Positions 1-10,910 of a stretch of 64,000 nt of DNA are shown one piece after another; within the stretch, counting starts at the first letter, position 1; each line of letters opens with the position of its first letter. The position numbers were made by a program, and so were the translations under genes. This DNA is from Lanius collurio (taxonomy: Eukaryota > Chordata > Aves > Passeriformes > Laniidae): contig JACBWW010000050.1 of assembly GCA_020086605.1 (NCBI GenBank), positions 5,004,725 to 5,068,724 on the forward strand, in the 5' to 3' direction. The notes below the pieces were generated by a model that had not been told where the DNA came from, ran no database searches, and was given only the letters and a program-made list of their open reading frames with translations.

Positions 1-498
1 TATGTGGTTATCTGTCCTCTCCCACAGGTTTTAAGGGAATGCTGAGGGCACCTGCAGTGCTGTCTCTTCTGTGGAACACTGCAGCTGTGCCTTCCAGGCC
101 ACTGCTAAATCTTCAGTCTCAGAAAGCGTATGGCAAAGGCTTTACCAGCCTGCAGAGCAGACATTCAGAAGATCCTTCTAGTTTTTTCACCTGTTGTCTG
201 GAGTGACTAGAAATTCTAGTCCTACACACACATTCAGCAAGTCCATACTCTGAATAGGCTAATCACCCCTTCTTTTACCTCACATCAAAAAAATAGTGGC
301 AACATGATGAAACCTTCCAGTTAAATTCTCTGCTACCAAGACAACTGCCTTGTGACAGCTGCTCCTGCAGCACACATCAGCCATTCTGTGCTAAACCCCA
401 GGAGAATCAGGACTTCCACAGCAACTGGAAATGCAGCAACAGACACTTGAAAGCAGTTCATAAGAGCTACATGCTTTCAGTTATACACACCACCTCAC

Positions 499-612
499 CT
501 TGCAGCATCTCTTCTTCCTGTGCCTTATCTTGAGGCACCTCCTCTTCCTCAGTCTCATCTTGAGGCACCTCTTCCTCCTGAGCCTCACCTTGAGGCACCT
601 CTTCCTGTTCTA
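499..612 (-). repeat. Coding tandem repeat in TDRD5 (30-bp unit, about 3.5 copies)
   Basis: The 3' end of the second TDRD5 exon encodes a ten-residue acidic unit of the form VPQ-x-x-x-x-EEE. It occurs three times in a row with a partial fourth copy (MLQGE). On the plus strand it appears as repeats of TTGAGGCACCTC. The unit is a whole number of codons, so copy changes keep the frame. Confidence 0.85.
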
Positions 613-2159
613 CATTGTTTGCCAAGTACTTCCTCAGGACTAGCAAGGAACCTGCCTTTGTCTGCTCAACAGCAATGCAATCAGACATGCTTCTGAGGAC
701 TTCAAACATGGACAAAAATCCGTACTGCCTGTACTGGAACGCCCGGCCAAAGCGTCTGAGGAAGGCCTTGTCTATGTCCCCGAGCAGAAGTGGTGAGGAA
801 CTCAGCAGGTCCTGCAGCTCAGCCTTCACCGTTGCTGGCAGGACAGGGCTCCTGGCACTCAAAGTTTGGAAACTCTGTGGATTCTTGGAGTTCTTAGTGG
901 GAAAAGTAGCATTTGCCTTGGTAGTGGTTTTCTTTGATGCCTTACCACGTGTCTTTACTTTCTGGTTGGCAACCAGCTTGGCAATCCCTTTGGTGGAGTC
1001 ATCTGCAATGGCTACAACAGAAAGAAATAAACAACCAGAACAATGAACACTTAAAAGTTCTACACTGGAAAAGCCCTTCTTTGTTCCTTTCTTTCTTCTT
1101 TTCCACACCCTATCCAGAAGCAGCTGCCTCCTTCAAAAGCAACCACACTAAATCATGGCTGATTTCCAATAACCTCTTCCTTTGCAAACTGAACTGAACT
1201 ATTTTTAAAAGCCAGCAACCAAATTGCATCCTCATCCCTAGAAATTCAGACCAGGTAGGAAGGCAGGTCAAATTCTTGGATGCACAATCACAAACAAAAC
1301 ACAAGCTGCTAGGAGTTTTGCTGGGAAAGCAGAATCACAGTAAACTCATTACAGAGCACCCCCTGGCCAGGAAAGGTCTCCCTGGAGAACATCCCAGGTC
1401 TTTTCCAAGCTTCTAAGCAACTTTTTCTTGTGTTACTGCAGCACTCAAAAAGCCCCCAACCATTTCACCCTTCCCAATCAACTCCTTGCAATTGCCATTT
1501 TTTTTCACAGCTCTTCCCCAAAGAAAAAGAAAATGAAAAAGGCTCTTTGATACAGGCTGAACTTCCTATGGGGTCAGGTAGGAAAACCTTCACAGCTTCT
1601 CTCAAGAGGTCCTATCCCTGGTTTTGGCTCCTGCAGTAGTCTGCATTTACAGGAAAAGCGATGCTTACCCGTTCTAGTGTACCCATAAGGAAATGCTACC
1701 TCAGTTTCTAAACAAAGTGTACAAAAATAACTAGAAGCCTGGGTGACTTTCTCAGGAGGGAAGAGCACAAAGGTGTTAAAAGGCAGATCAAAATACAAGA
1801 AGAAATATCAAAGACAAAAATTTAACCAGAGTCGTATGAGAATCGGATGAACAGATATGTGACATACAGCTCTGCACATCTGGACAACACTTCACACCAC
1901 TGTGAGGTTCCAAACAACTCCTCCACCCATTTGGAAACAAAACCTCACCTTTGAGGATTAAAGTGCCAGTCTTAGAAGAACAGACTCGGACAACTTCAGG
2001 CATTTGTGTCACCAGCTCCAAGGTGGACTGGAAGCCCAGGTCGTGCAGAGGGAGAGGTTTGCAGACCATGGCCATGTACTGCTCCTCCAGCTGCTCTGGT
2101 GTCAAGCCCACTTTGGCAGCTATCAGCATTGCCCTCACCTCCTTCTTCAGCACCTCCAT
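499..2159 (-). CDS. TDRD5: TDRD5, tudor domain containing 5 (5' coding part; continues beyond left edge)
   Basis: TDRD5 is a germ-granule (chromatoid body) protein needed for piRNA biogenesis and transposon silencing in male germ cells. Two exons are visible. The first runs from about 2187 to 1949, after a CCCCTTTAG acceptor and ending in a GTGAGG donor; the start ATG is at 2159-2157, and 8-9 codons upstream in the exon are also open. The second runs from 1011 to 499, from acceptor TTGTAG to donor GTGAGG. The phases agree (1 base + 2 bases) and the two exons give about 241 residues; the mammalian protein is close to 1000 residues, so the third LOTUS and the Tudor domain lie outside. Residues 1-75 form LOTUS domain 1 (MEVLKKEVRAML, then LPLHDLGFQSTLELV and MPEVVRV). 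The conserved linker DDSTKGIAKLVANQ follows. LOTUS domain 2 includes KAFLRRFGRAFQYRQYGFLS and VEQTKAGSLLVL. The end of the second exon is an acidic tandem repeat. No further coding exon could be firmly placed in 1-498. Identity is sure; the exact transcription start is not. Confidence 0.9.
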
Positions 2160-2439
2160 AAGCTGTGCCTGCTTCGATGCCTCTGTACTAAAGGGGAACA
2201 CACACAAGCAGATGACAACTTACACCACAGCTGCACAGAATCACGTGGAATTTCGACTTTTTCCCACCTAGCAGCTCAAAGCTGGGAAGGCGAGCTGGCA
2301 TCAGCTTCACCAACAACCCCTGTGTTCACGTGCCAGCACCTCTGGAGTTTAATGCACCCCTAAATCCCTGCCCTCTACAATCCTTGCCGCTCCAGACACC
2401 CCGCACGCTCATATTGCTGCCCGAGGACACTCCACCCAC

Positions 2440-2775
2440 CCCTGCGGCTCAGTGCTCCTCGCAGAAATCCCTGTGACCCCCCGAACGGGGGTTCGCCCCT
2501 CGGAGCCTGGCAGGGTCTCAGTCCCCCGCAGCCAGCCCAGTTCCCCTCAGCCCCCTCCGGGACGCCCCCGCGGTCCCACACGCACAGCGCCATCGCTCCG
2601 GCCTCGCCACGCGCCTGCGCGCCGCCTTTCCCGCCTTTCCGGGCCGCGAGGGCGGGACGAGTGCGCTCCCCCCCCTCATGGCCAGGGCCGCCATTGCAGC
2701 GCCGCTGACGGGCAGCGGTGAGCGCTGGGGCGGGGCGAGCGTCCCGCTGCCTGGGGCTTGGGGGGAAGCGGCGGG
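2440..2775. promoter_or_regulatory. CpG island, probable TDRD5 promoter (possibly bidirectional)
   Basis: The stretch is strongly GC-rich and full of CpG, in contrast to its AT-richer surroundings, and it starts about 250 bases upstream of the first TDRD5 coding exon. No TATA box is obvious, as expected for such promoters. The untranslated first exon of TDRD5 is likely to start here, but I cannot fix its donor. On the plus strand, an ATG in strong context (2678-2680) is followed by a short open frame and a good GTGAGC donor at 2718, so transcription in both directions is possible. Confidence 0.6.
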
Positions 2776-2797
2776 GAGATGCTGCCCCTGCCTTCTT

Positions 2798-3271
2798 AAA
2801 ACAAACAAACAAACAAACAAACAAACAACAGATTGGAGAAGACCTCTGAGGTGATCGAGTCCAACCTATGACCCAACACCACCATGTCAGCCAGACCAGA
2901 GCACCGGGTGCTACGTCCAGTCTTTCCTTAAAGACCTTCAGGGACGGTGATGCCACCACCTCGCCTCGCTGGGCAGCCTGTTTCAATGTCTAATCCTTTC
3001 CACAAGGAAATTCCTCCCTTGTCCAACTTAAACCTCCCCTGCTGCACCCTGAGACTATGTCTCCTTGTCCTGTTTCTGGGGGAAAAGCCTGACCCGCACC
3101 TGGCTACACCCTCCCTCCCATCAAGTGGTTATAGAGAGTGATAAAGTCTCCCTCGAGACTCCCTTTCTCCAGGCTGAGCTCCCCTCAGCCCCTCCTCATC
3201 AGACTTATGCTGTAGACCCTTCCCCAGTTCCATTGGTCTTCTCTGGACTTGCTCCAGAACCTCCATTCCTA
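2798..3271 (-). mobile_element. CR1 LINE 3' fragment (antisense) with (AAAC)n tail
   Basis: Read on the minus strand, the sequence matches the 3' part of avian CR1 elements. Recognisable segments on the plus strand are GGTGATCGAGTCCAACC, CTGGGCAGCCTGTTTCAATG, CTCCAGGCTGAGCTCCCCTC and CTTCTCTGGACTTGCTCC. The 3' end of the element abuts an (AAAC)n run at 2798-2829, i.e. a (GTTT)n tail in the element's own sense. It is truncated at the 5' end, as most CR1 copies are. Confidence 0.85.
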
Positions 3272-3284
3272 ATGTTATTAAGAG

Positions 3285-3565
3285 GAGTCTTGTATTTTAT
3301 AAAAGAAATCTTGTGTTGTAAGGAGTCTTTATATTTTTTAGCCACATTGAAGAGGAAAATCTGCATTGGAGACACAAAAAGCACACTAGGAAAGAGCCAC
3401 ACACAAAACAGGACCAGTTCCTTAAACATAACAATATTTAAAACCAGATGTCGTTATGAAGAGGAGCCTTGTATATTTTTTTAGTCCCATCTGAGAGGAA
3501 AATCCACAGAAGAGACACTGAGTGACTTACCTGATGTCACAGAGTGCAGTAAAGTGGGGTGCAAT
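3285..3565 (+). repeat. Two related degenerate repeats, the second MIR-like
   Basis: Two segments share the order AAGAGGAGTCTTGTAT ... TTTTTTAG ... GAGAGGAAAATC ... GAGACAC, at about 3281-3393 and 3457-3520. The second continues into GAGTGACTTACCTGATGTCAC, which resembles the core of MIR-type SINEs (GTGACTTGCCCAAGGTCACA in mammals). This may be an old local duplication, two copies of an ancient SINE, or chance resemblance. No coding potential is seen. Confidence 0.35.
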
Positions 3566-5209
3566 GGCTGTTTCCTAAGGGCTCACAGATACCTGCAAAA
3601 CCCCTTCAATTGCACAGCTGATTTCCACACAGGAGTACTTTTCAGACTCAAACAGGAGCTGAACCTGTGAATTTTGGGACACCAAAGGTTGCAAACCCAT
3701 CAGTATGTGCTCTTAAAAAATCTCCTCGTTCCAAAAGTTGGCAGCCAAACACATCTCCCAGGCGTGGTGGAGTCAGGACCCACTGGCTGAATAAAACATC
3801 AGACAAAACCAGCATATTGCAGGTTTGGAGGTGTTAAATATGTCATGGTGCTTTTGACAAGACACCAACTGGAATCCAAAACCAGACCTGAGCTGCCTTT
3901 TGCTGTTGCTGCTTAGAATACCACCTGCCTTTTCAGCAGCTGGAGACCATCTCTGCCAGTCCCACATTGGCCAAGTGATAAACACCAAGTAGAAAAGGTT
4001 TCTGGAGCAATTCCAAAGAACATACACTGTAAAAATTTATTAGTTACATCCCTTTTACACCCAGCTTTTCTCTGCCTTTAGCCCTCTCCATCCATCACTT
4101 CCCTGGTGGCCTGCTGACAAGGCACCCAGCACAGCAGAGAAAGCAGGCAGCTGGTGCTCCTGCCCTCCCTTGCCTGCAATATCCTGAGTCTGGGTGGAGC
4201 ACAAGTCTCCAATAAAACAGGAATCTGTGAAAAAAACAAAATCAGCACCTCCCCAGCAGTCTTCCCAGCTCCCTCCAGCCACTCCTCTGCATCAGGAACT
4301 GGAATCCCTTAGCTCAGCCCTGCCCTGCTTTATGGCCCAGCTGTGTCTTGCTGAAGTGTAATTTCTAGCCAGGTGCTGATTTCTTTAATACAGTTGGTGA
4401 CTTTACAAGTGTTGCTTCCACAGGTTTTTGCAGATGTCAACACAGCGTGAAAAGAGAAAGCTCATATGTTTACTCTGCCATGCTCCTGCTGTGGAAAACT
4501 AGGAGGCATTTAGGCACAAACTCTTCTGGCAATTCAGATTCAACAGCTCTAACTGCATGATAATTGTCATATTAACACCCATTCAGGAAAGCTGGGACCA
4601 ATTACTTTCCCTCCTTGCTAAAAGGTGACCCTAGAGAGAAGGGGGTTGCTGCCAATGTCCCGTTACAGTGCCAGTCAAAGGGCTTGTGGAGAGCAGAGCA
4701 GTGTGAGATAGTACTCATCCAGACGTTCACTGCAACACCCCCTCCAAACACACCTGAGTAAGCCACTGGTCTCACCAGCAAAGCTTTTTCACCCTGGTGT
4801 CTATTCTAGGCCACTGGATATCTTTGGGGGCACATGCCTGACAGCTACTTTTAGGTTACTTTTCAACAGCTTTGCAGAAACTATCTACTAAAAATCACCA
4901 GGGTGCTTCTGATTGTATTTTATTTCCAAAAGTAGGAAGATGCAAATAGAATGTCCTCCTGGGGTCCACCTTGTCCAGGTCTAACTTTCCTTCCCATCTC
5001 CACAGCATTGCGTGATGAGAGCAGAGCAGCTGGAAACAGCTTGCTCACTTCACTGTCCATTATACCTGACAAGCCTGTGATGAACTTGAAACGAGCCTCC
5101 TTGAGAACCTCCCCTTCTCTCCTCCCCTGCCTGCTTTTCCTGCCTGCAGCAATAAATTCAAGCACGTACTCATTCTGCTCCCCAGGCAGCTGCGTGCTCC
5201 TCGGCACAG
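3566..5209. other. TDRD5-NPHS2 intergenic region and NPHS2 upstream sequence
   Basis: No open frame with family resemblance, no recognised repeat and no RNA gene was seen. Short ORFs here lack splice context. The last few hundred bases must include the NPHS2 promoter and 5' UTR. I could not identify a TATA box or a specific podocyte transcription-factor site with confidence. Confidence 0.5.
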
Positions 5210-5215
5210 ATGAGC

Positions 5216-8200
5216 ATGGATAAGAGGTCTCGGAGCTCTTCCAGGGAGTCTCATAGGAGACGCAGAGAGTCCCCGGCTATGCAGAGCAAACGAGGGAAGA
5301 GGGAGAGCAGCAGAGAAGCTGGTAAAGGAAAGGCAGATAAAAAGCAGGAGAAAGCCAAGGAGACCAAGAGCACCGTGGGGACTGATGGTAGGGTGCATAC
5401 CTCCACGGTGGTGGACGTGGACGATGTGGTGTCTGACGAAGAAATGGAGGCAATGGCATTGCTGGATAGTGAGCAGCAAGAGGAAGGTATGGCTCAAAGA
5501 AGGGAAGGGGTTGGAAAACTGTGCACTCTTTGATGCTGCGTGGGTCCCAGTGTGACTCTGCTCTCTGCATGCTGTCATCACACCCACCTTGCACAGGCAT
5601 GATTATCCTCAGGATAGGATATGGGAGACTCCAGCCAGCCTCCCAGCCAGCTTCTGCAGGCTTACCAGCACCCCCCAGCAAAGCAGTGAACCTGGATACA
5701 AGCAGTTACATTCCCAGCATCCTTCATGCTTCAGCTTGCTACTCTGCAGTTCTGTTCATGCTCTGGTCTCTTCCTTTTCTTGCATGGCCTCCTTTAGGTG
5801 GATGGCATTGGCCTTACTGCCAGTTCATAGCCCAAAGGATCTCACTTCAGGGAAGAACTGCCCTTGAGGTGCACACTTGCAACTCACCGACTCGATGACC
5901 CTTAAGAGCAGCTCCTCACCCGGTGTTTGTTAGGGACATTCCCAGCCTGCTACAATAGAAGGGAGCATTTTGGCAATACAACTGGGTCTGCTCGGACCCA
6001 GCACCACCGCAAGTGTGGCAGATGTGTACTACAAGAGCCAGCACCACTTGTGCCCTTCCATGCTGGCAGCTCTGCTGCCCCAGAGGGAGATTCAGACTTG
6101 CTCCTCATTCCCTGGGAACTAGTTTTTCACAGCTTCCTCTTTCTGCCTCCATTACAGGAATTACAGCTATTGAGCAGTGCTTAAGAGCTCTAGTGACCAC
6201 GAAGGTTCTTGGGATCTGATGCTCCCTCAGGACCTGGTGGTTCTGCAAAGAATTTCAAAGGCAGAGGTGCAGGGATGGAAGGGTTGGAAGGGATTAAAAA
6301 TGGGAGGGATGCTAACTTCACAGTTGGAAATCATGGCCCACTCTGGCTCCATCTATTTTCATACCATACCTGCTGATTTTTCCCTCAGACAGGAGCACAA
6401 CAAAGGGCAGCCAAAGCAAGATGACCCATACTCAGTTTGGGGAGATGTAGAAAGTAATATTCGTCTGGGCTGACCGCCTCAGTCAGCCTCCAGCACCTTG
6501 GGGTGACTTCTTAGAACAGAGGAAGATTTCACTGGCACCAGAGGTTTCATCCCACTGCATTAGGGAGCTAGGATGCAACTAACATCCTGTTCCAAAATTA
6601 CCTGAAATACTCTGATAGAGAAGGGCACTTCAGGCTGTGTATGTTTAAAGCTCTCTCTTATTTACAATCTTTGTCTTTAGCTCATCTTTCCAGATGAACT
6701 TCAGGGACCCCAGCTCAGCAAAGTTGTCCATTCCAAGCCTTTCAACCCTGCTTGGTTGCCCCAATTCTTCGAGATAGTCTGCTCTCTAGTCAAGCAACCA
6801 TGGAGAATCATGGCTCATTTTTTGTCAGTAAAACAGACACAAAAATCTATCCATCCATCCTTGCAGCTCCTGGAAATCTGGAGCAGGGGGTGTTCCTTAA
6901 CTCACCTCCAGAAAGAGCCAAGTGGTTTAGTTACACTGAGTCTAGGCAAAGGACAACAATGAAGCTGGATGTGTGCAGGCACCTGTCAGGCTATCAGCAT
7001 TTTGGGAGCAGTCCTCGTCTAACATAGTCCTGTTGGGTTTCTCCCTAGGTGTAAAGACTCCTGGTCTGGGTGTCTGTGAGTGGCTTTTGACCATCTTGTC
7101 TTTCCTGTTCATCATGATGACCTTCCCCATTTCTGTCTGGTTCTGCATGAAGGTGAGAAGAACCATGAGGCCTCTCAGTATTTGGTGTCTGATCTGGGTG
7201 TCACACACTGATTCACCATGTGCATGACATGAGCATAAAACTTTTTTGGTCTAAGGCCCTATTCATACCTCTTCAACTCATCATTAATTTTGTTTTGTCC
7301 TTTATCACATGCTGCTACAGCACAGGAGTCCAACCATTGCCTAGCAAATGCTACTGCTGAAATACAAGCAGGCAGAAACTAAGGTTTTTCTTTTTTAAAA
7401 CAGATTGCAAGTCTATTCACTTTCAGACACATCACTCAGCCTACCTAGCCCAGAGATGGCTGCTTTACAGCAGCAGGGTAAATGGGATTTGAGTTAAAAA
7501 TTTTAAGGGAGATTGATATCTCAGTTAATAGAAGATTTTCCCTCTTCCTCTCATTTTTATTCAGATTTATAGCATGGCTGTACGGAGGCATTTTGATTCC
7601 CACTTCTCGGGAAATTTCACATTCATCTTGTTATCAACAAGAATGCCAGTATTACAGCTCAGCTCTTGGGGTGAGCACATGTTTGCTTTGGAGGGAAACA
7701 AGCAACATGGAAAATTTTAACTTGGGTTATTTAAGTTTGGCCAGGCTATAAGGAAACAAAATGCTGGGTCATCTTGGGAAACCCTGGGTGGGTCTAACAT
7801 GGGCTGCTCTCACCAAATCCCTATCTGTCACAGGGCTCCTCATATACAAGGCTGGCCAGCCATTCTGGGCAAAGGGGACAGTGACTCAGTGACAGGTGAT
7901 GCTGCAACCTGCTGAAATCCTCCCTTTGCAGGGCCTTTCTAGAATAAACTTCCTCCTGTGCCAGCGAGGCTTCTTTTCCCAGTCCTACTTCCTCTGCTCC
8001 AGCCTAACTTTTGTTTCCCTCTGCAGGTAGTGCGGGAGTATGAGAGAGCTATCGTTTTCCGACTTGGGCATCTCCTTCCTGGCAGAGCCAAAGGACCTGG
8101 TGAGGTGTTTACTGAGCTCCCCCCAGCCACACTGCTCCTCTTCTACATGCCTTACCAAAGCTCACATGCTGGTGCCCTCCAAGCAGGCATGGCCAGACAG

Positions 8201-10910
8201 GAGATGGGATGGGTTTTGTTCCCTTCCTTTCAAGGGCCAGTAGTTTCTAATGGCTTTTCCATCACAGAAGCAGCCCGAGAGTTTGAGCCTGTGTACTGCT
8301 GTTCTTTTGTAGTTCTGCATGCTAAACCCTTCTCTGTTCTCCAAAACAGAAGAGGTAATTTCTGTGTTCTGATGATTACCAGCTGTCTTTCTCTTCTTCC
8401 CATAGGCCTTTTCTTTTTCCTTCCATGTTTGGACACCTATCACAAGATAGACCTCCGCCTCAAAACCTTAGAGATCCCCTCCCATCAGGTATGGCTGACA
8501 CCCCCCCTCTGTATTAATTTTGGGGTCTATTTAATGTTAAATCTGATGCTTCCTACCTTCATCCTTGCAAAGAAAAGTTTAAAAAAAACATCTCAGAGTA
8601 ACCTCTAGTTTGCCCAGGATCCATCACTAGCAGACGTGGAAGCTACAAAGACTTGACCATCCAGCTCATCTTCATCATTCTTTCAGCTGTGTACTTTTCT
8701 GTGCTACCTTAGAGTTGCCAGAACCAGATCCATCTCCCCTAATGTCTTCTGCTTAGGTAGTGACCAAAGACATGGTTACTTTGGAGATAGATGCTGTCTG
8801 CTACTATCGGTTGGAAAATGCCTCTCTCCTCCTCACCACCCTGACCAGCATCTCCAGTGCCATCCAGCTGCTGGTGCAGACCACCACGAAGCGCCTTCTG
8901 GCACATCAAGCCTTCTCTGAGCTTCTGCTGGAAAGGAAGAACATCAGCCAGGAGATAAAGGTGCTTCCATGGGGAGGGAGACAGCAAGGCAAGGGGTGAA
9001 TTCAGGCTCTTCAAAGAAGCTCAGGTGGCCAGTTCCTGAGAGTCACAGACACTGGTTTGAAGAAGGCCTCCACACTTGGAATAAGTGTGGATTCTAGATA
9101 AGTCACCCTAAACCCTTGGGGTAAACACAAATGGGAAGTGAGGGCAGTAATTTTATTTCTGAGGGGCCTCGCCCGGTAGCACACTGAACCTGATAAATCT
9201 GCCTTACAGTCTTGGAGTTAAAGTCCCCGCCCTGTCTTGCTCCCTGTAAGGGGCCTCGGCCAGTGCTGCTGTTCTCCCATGTTCTAAAAATATTCCTCTT
9301 CATAGGTGGCTTTGGATGCGGTCACAGGCTGCTGGGGGATCAAAGTGGAGAGAATAGAAATGTAGGTAGGAAATGCCGGTAGAAGGGAATTCTCTGTCCC
9401 TTTGCAAGTACGTGCCCTGTGCTGCTCGCTGTGGCCTGCTCCTCTTCCTGCTTTGCCTCTGGCCCTCTCCCTGCAGGTGTTCTGCAGAAAGTAGAGCCTC
9501 TCACCTTCCTATTTTCCCTGCCCCTTTCAGCCTCTACCTCATGTAAAATTTCCACATGTTGAATGTTCTTTCTCCTGCCCTGACAGCCAGAGCAGGATCC
9601 TTGGCTGGGATCTCATCACCATTTCACTGCTGCTGCAGGCAGTTTGCAGCCAATTCTGGTAGCCCAAAAGGCGCAGCAGGCACTGAGCTCTCCATGTCCC
9701 GCTCTGGATCAAAGGCCCTGGGGTCTCAGCACTGGTAGGGATGGGCTTATCACTCAAGCCTGTGCAGGAAGGTGGGACTCACTCATCACATAGAGGGACA
9801 TGGAAGAGAGAGCCAAGCAGTGAATGAATACAGCCATGAACAGAACATTCCTGTGCCTCTCTTGAGAGCAGTCTCCTAGGGGAGTCTCTGCTGTCTCACA
9901 AAGACTGAGCTTATCCTATAAGCCTCAGAGGCACAAAGAGGTCTCCCTGCTGCCTGGTGATCATGCAAGCCTTGTCACTAGAAAACCAGGCTGAAAGAGA
10001 AGCATGGGAATGGAGGTAGAAGACTAAAGTGAGACATGCAAAGAGGGACACCCAGGGGGAGAAGAATATGAATGAGCTGCTCTGCAGAGACTGACTGAGC
10101 CCATCCCAAGCTTCAGACTGAGCATCCAGTGCTGCCAGGAGAGCCAAGAGCTCAGCTAATGTCTGTCTTTACTACCACAGCAACAACGTGCAGCTGCCTG
10201 CTGAACTCCGGCAGTCCCTGGCTGTGGAAGCGGAGGCCCAGAGACAAGCCAAAGTGCGGGTATGCCAACATCTGAATACTTCTCATCTCCTTCCGAAGCA
10301 CTCCTCCTTCCTTTCCCACCTCTGGTTAGAGGTCCCTGGCACATGCCACACAAGCACACAGCTCTGGGTTGATATGTTTCCTTTAATTCTGGAACAAGAG
10401 CTGAGTCTAACAAGGGGAGCTCAGTTGTGAGCTCCTGTGGGTCTAGTAAAAACATGCTAGACATCAGCTTCCAAACTTCTGGCAATGCCTTGAGGCCTAG
10501 TGCATGCTGTGATCTTTGAGGAGCAGGAATGTTAAAATCACACTGACCCTGGAAATTTCACCAACCTCCCTCTGCAGCAGTCTGTGCCCCCTCACTCCCA
10601 GCCTCACCTTCCTTCTTCCCCTGCTTGGTAGGTGATCGCTGCTGAGGGAGAAAAGGCTGCTTCTGAGTCCCTGCGAATGGCAGCTGAGATCCTGTCCAGT
10701 GCTCCAGCTGCTGCTCAGCTCCGTTATCTCCATGCACTGCACTCCCTTACCACAGAGAAACCTGCTGCTTTCATCTTGCCCTTGCCTCTGGATGCCATGA
10801 ACTTGGTCTCTCCGGCTGCCCACAGCCCTCCAGCTGTGAGCAGCCTCCTCACAGGCACCACAAAGCTGCCAGAAAATCCAAAAGACAAGAAGGACTCACC
10901 CATGCTCTGA
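5216..10910 (+). CDS. NPHS2: NPHS2, podocin (complete, eight exons)
   Basis: Podocin is a stomatin/prohibitin-family scaffold that sits as a hairpin in the inner leaflet of podocyte membranes, oligomerises, and holds nephrin and TRPC6 at the kidney slit diaphragm. Coding exons: 5216-5486, 7049-7152, 8027-8099, 8406-8488, 8757-8960, 9306-9361, 10181-10259 and 10632-10910 (stop TGA 10908-10910). All have GT-AG borders and matching phases, giving 382 codons, almost the human length (383). The start at 5216 is preferred to the ATG at 5210 because it has A at -3 and G at +4 and aligns with the human N-terminus ([12 protein letters not shown]). Landmarks in order are the basic N-terminus, STVVDVDD, the membrane hairpin ([18 protein letters not shown], with the conserved proline), [20 protein letters not shown], the PHB domain with [13 protein letters not shown] and [12 protein letters not shown], and the conserved end KKDSPML. 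It is divergent from TDRD5 and convergent with AXDND1. No lesion is seen. Confidence 0.96.

Noticed and set aside
5060..5587. Minus-strand ORF of 175 codons over NPHS2 exon 1
   Set aside because: It is the reverse shadow of the podocin exon; the plus-strand reading matches podocin residue by residue.
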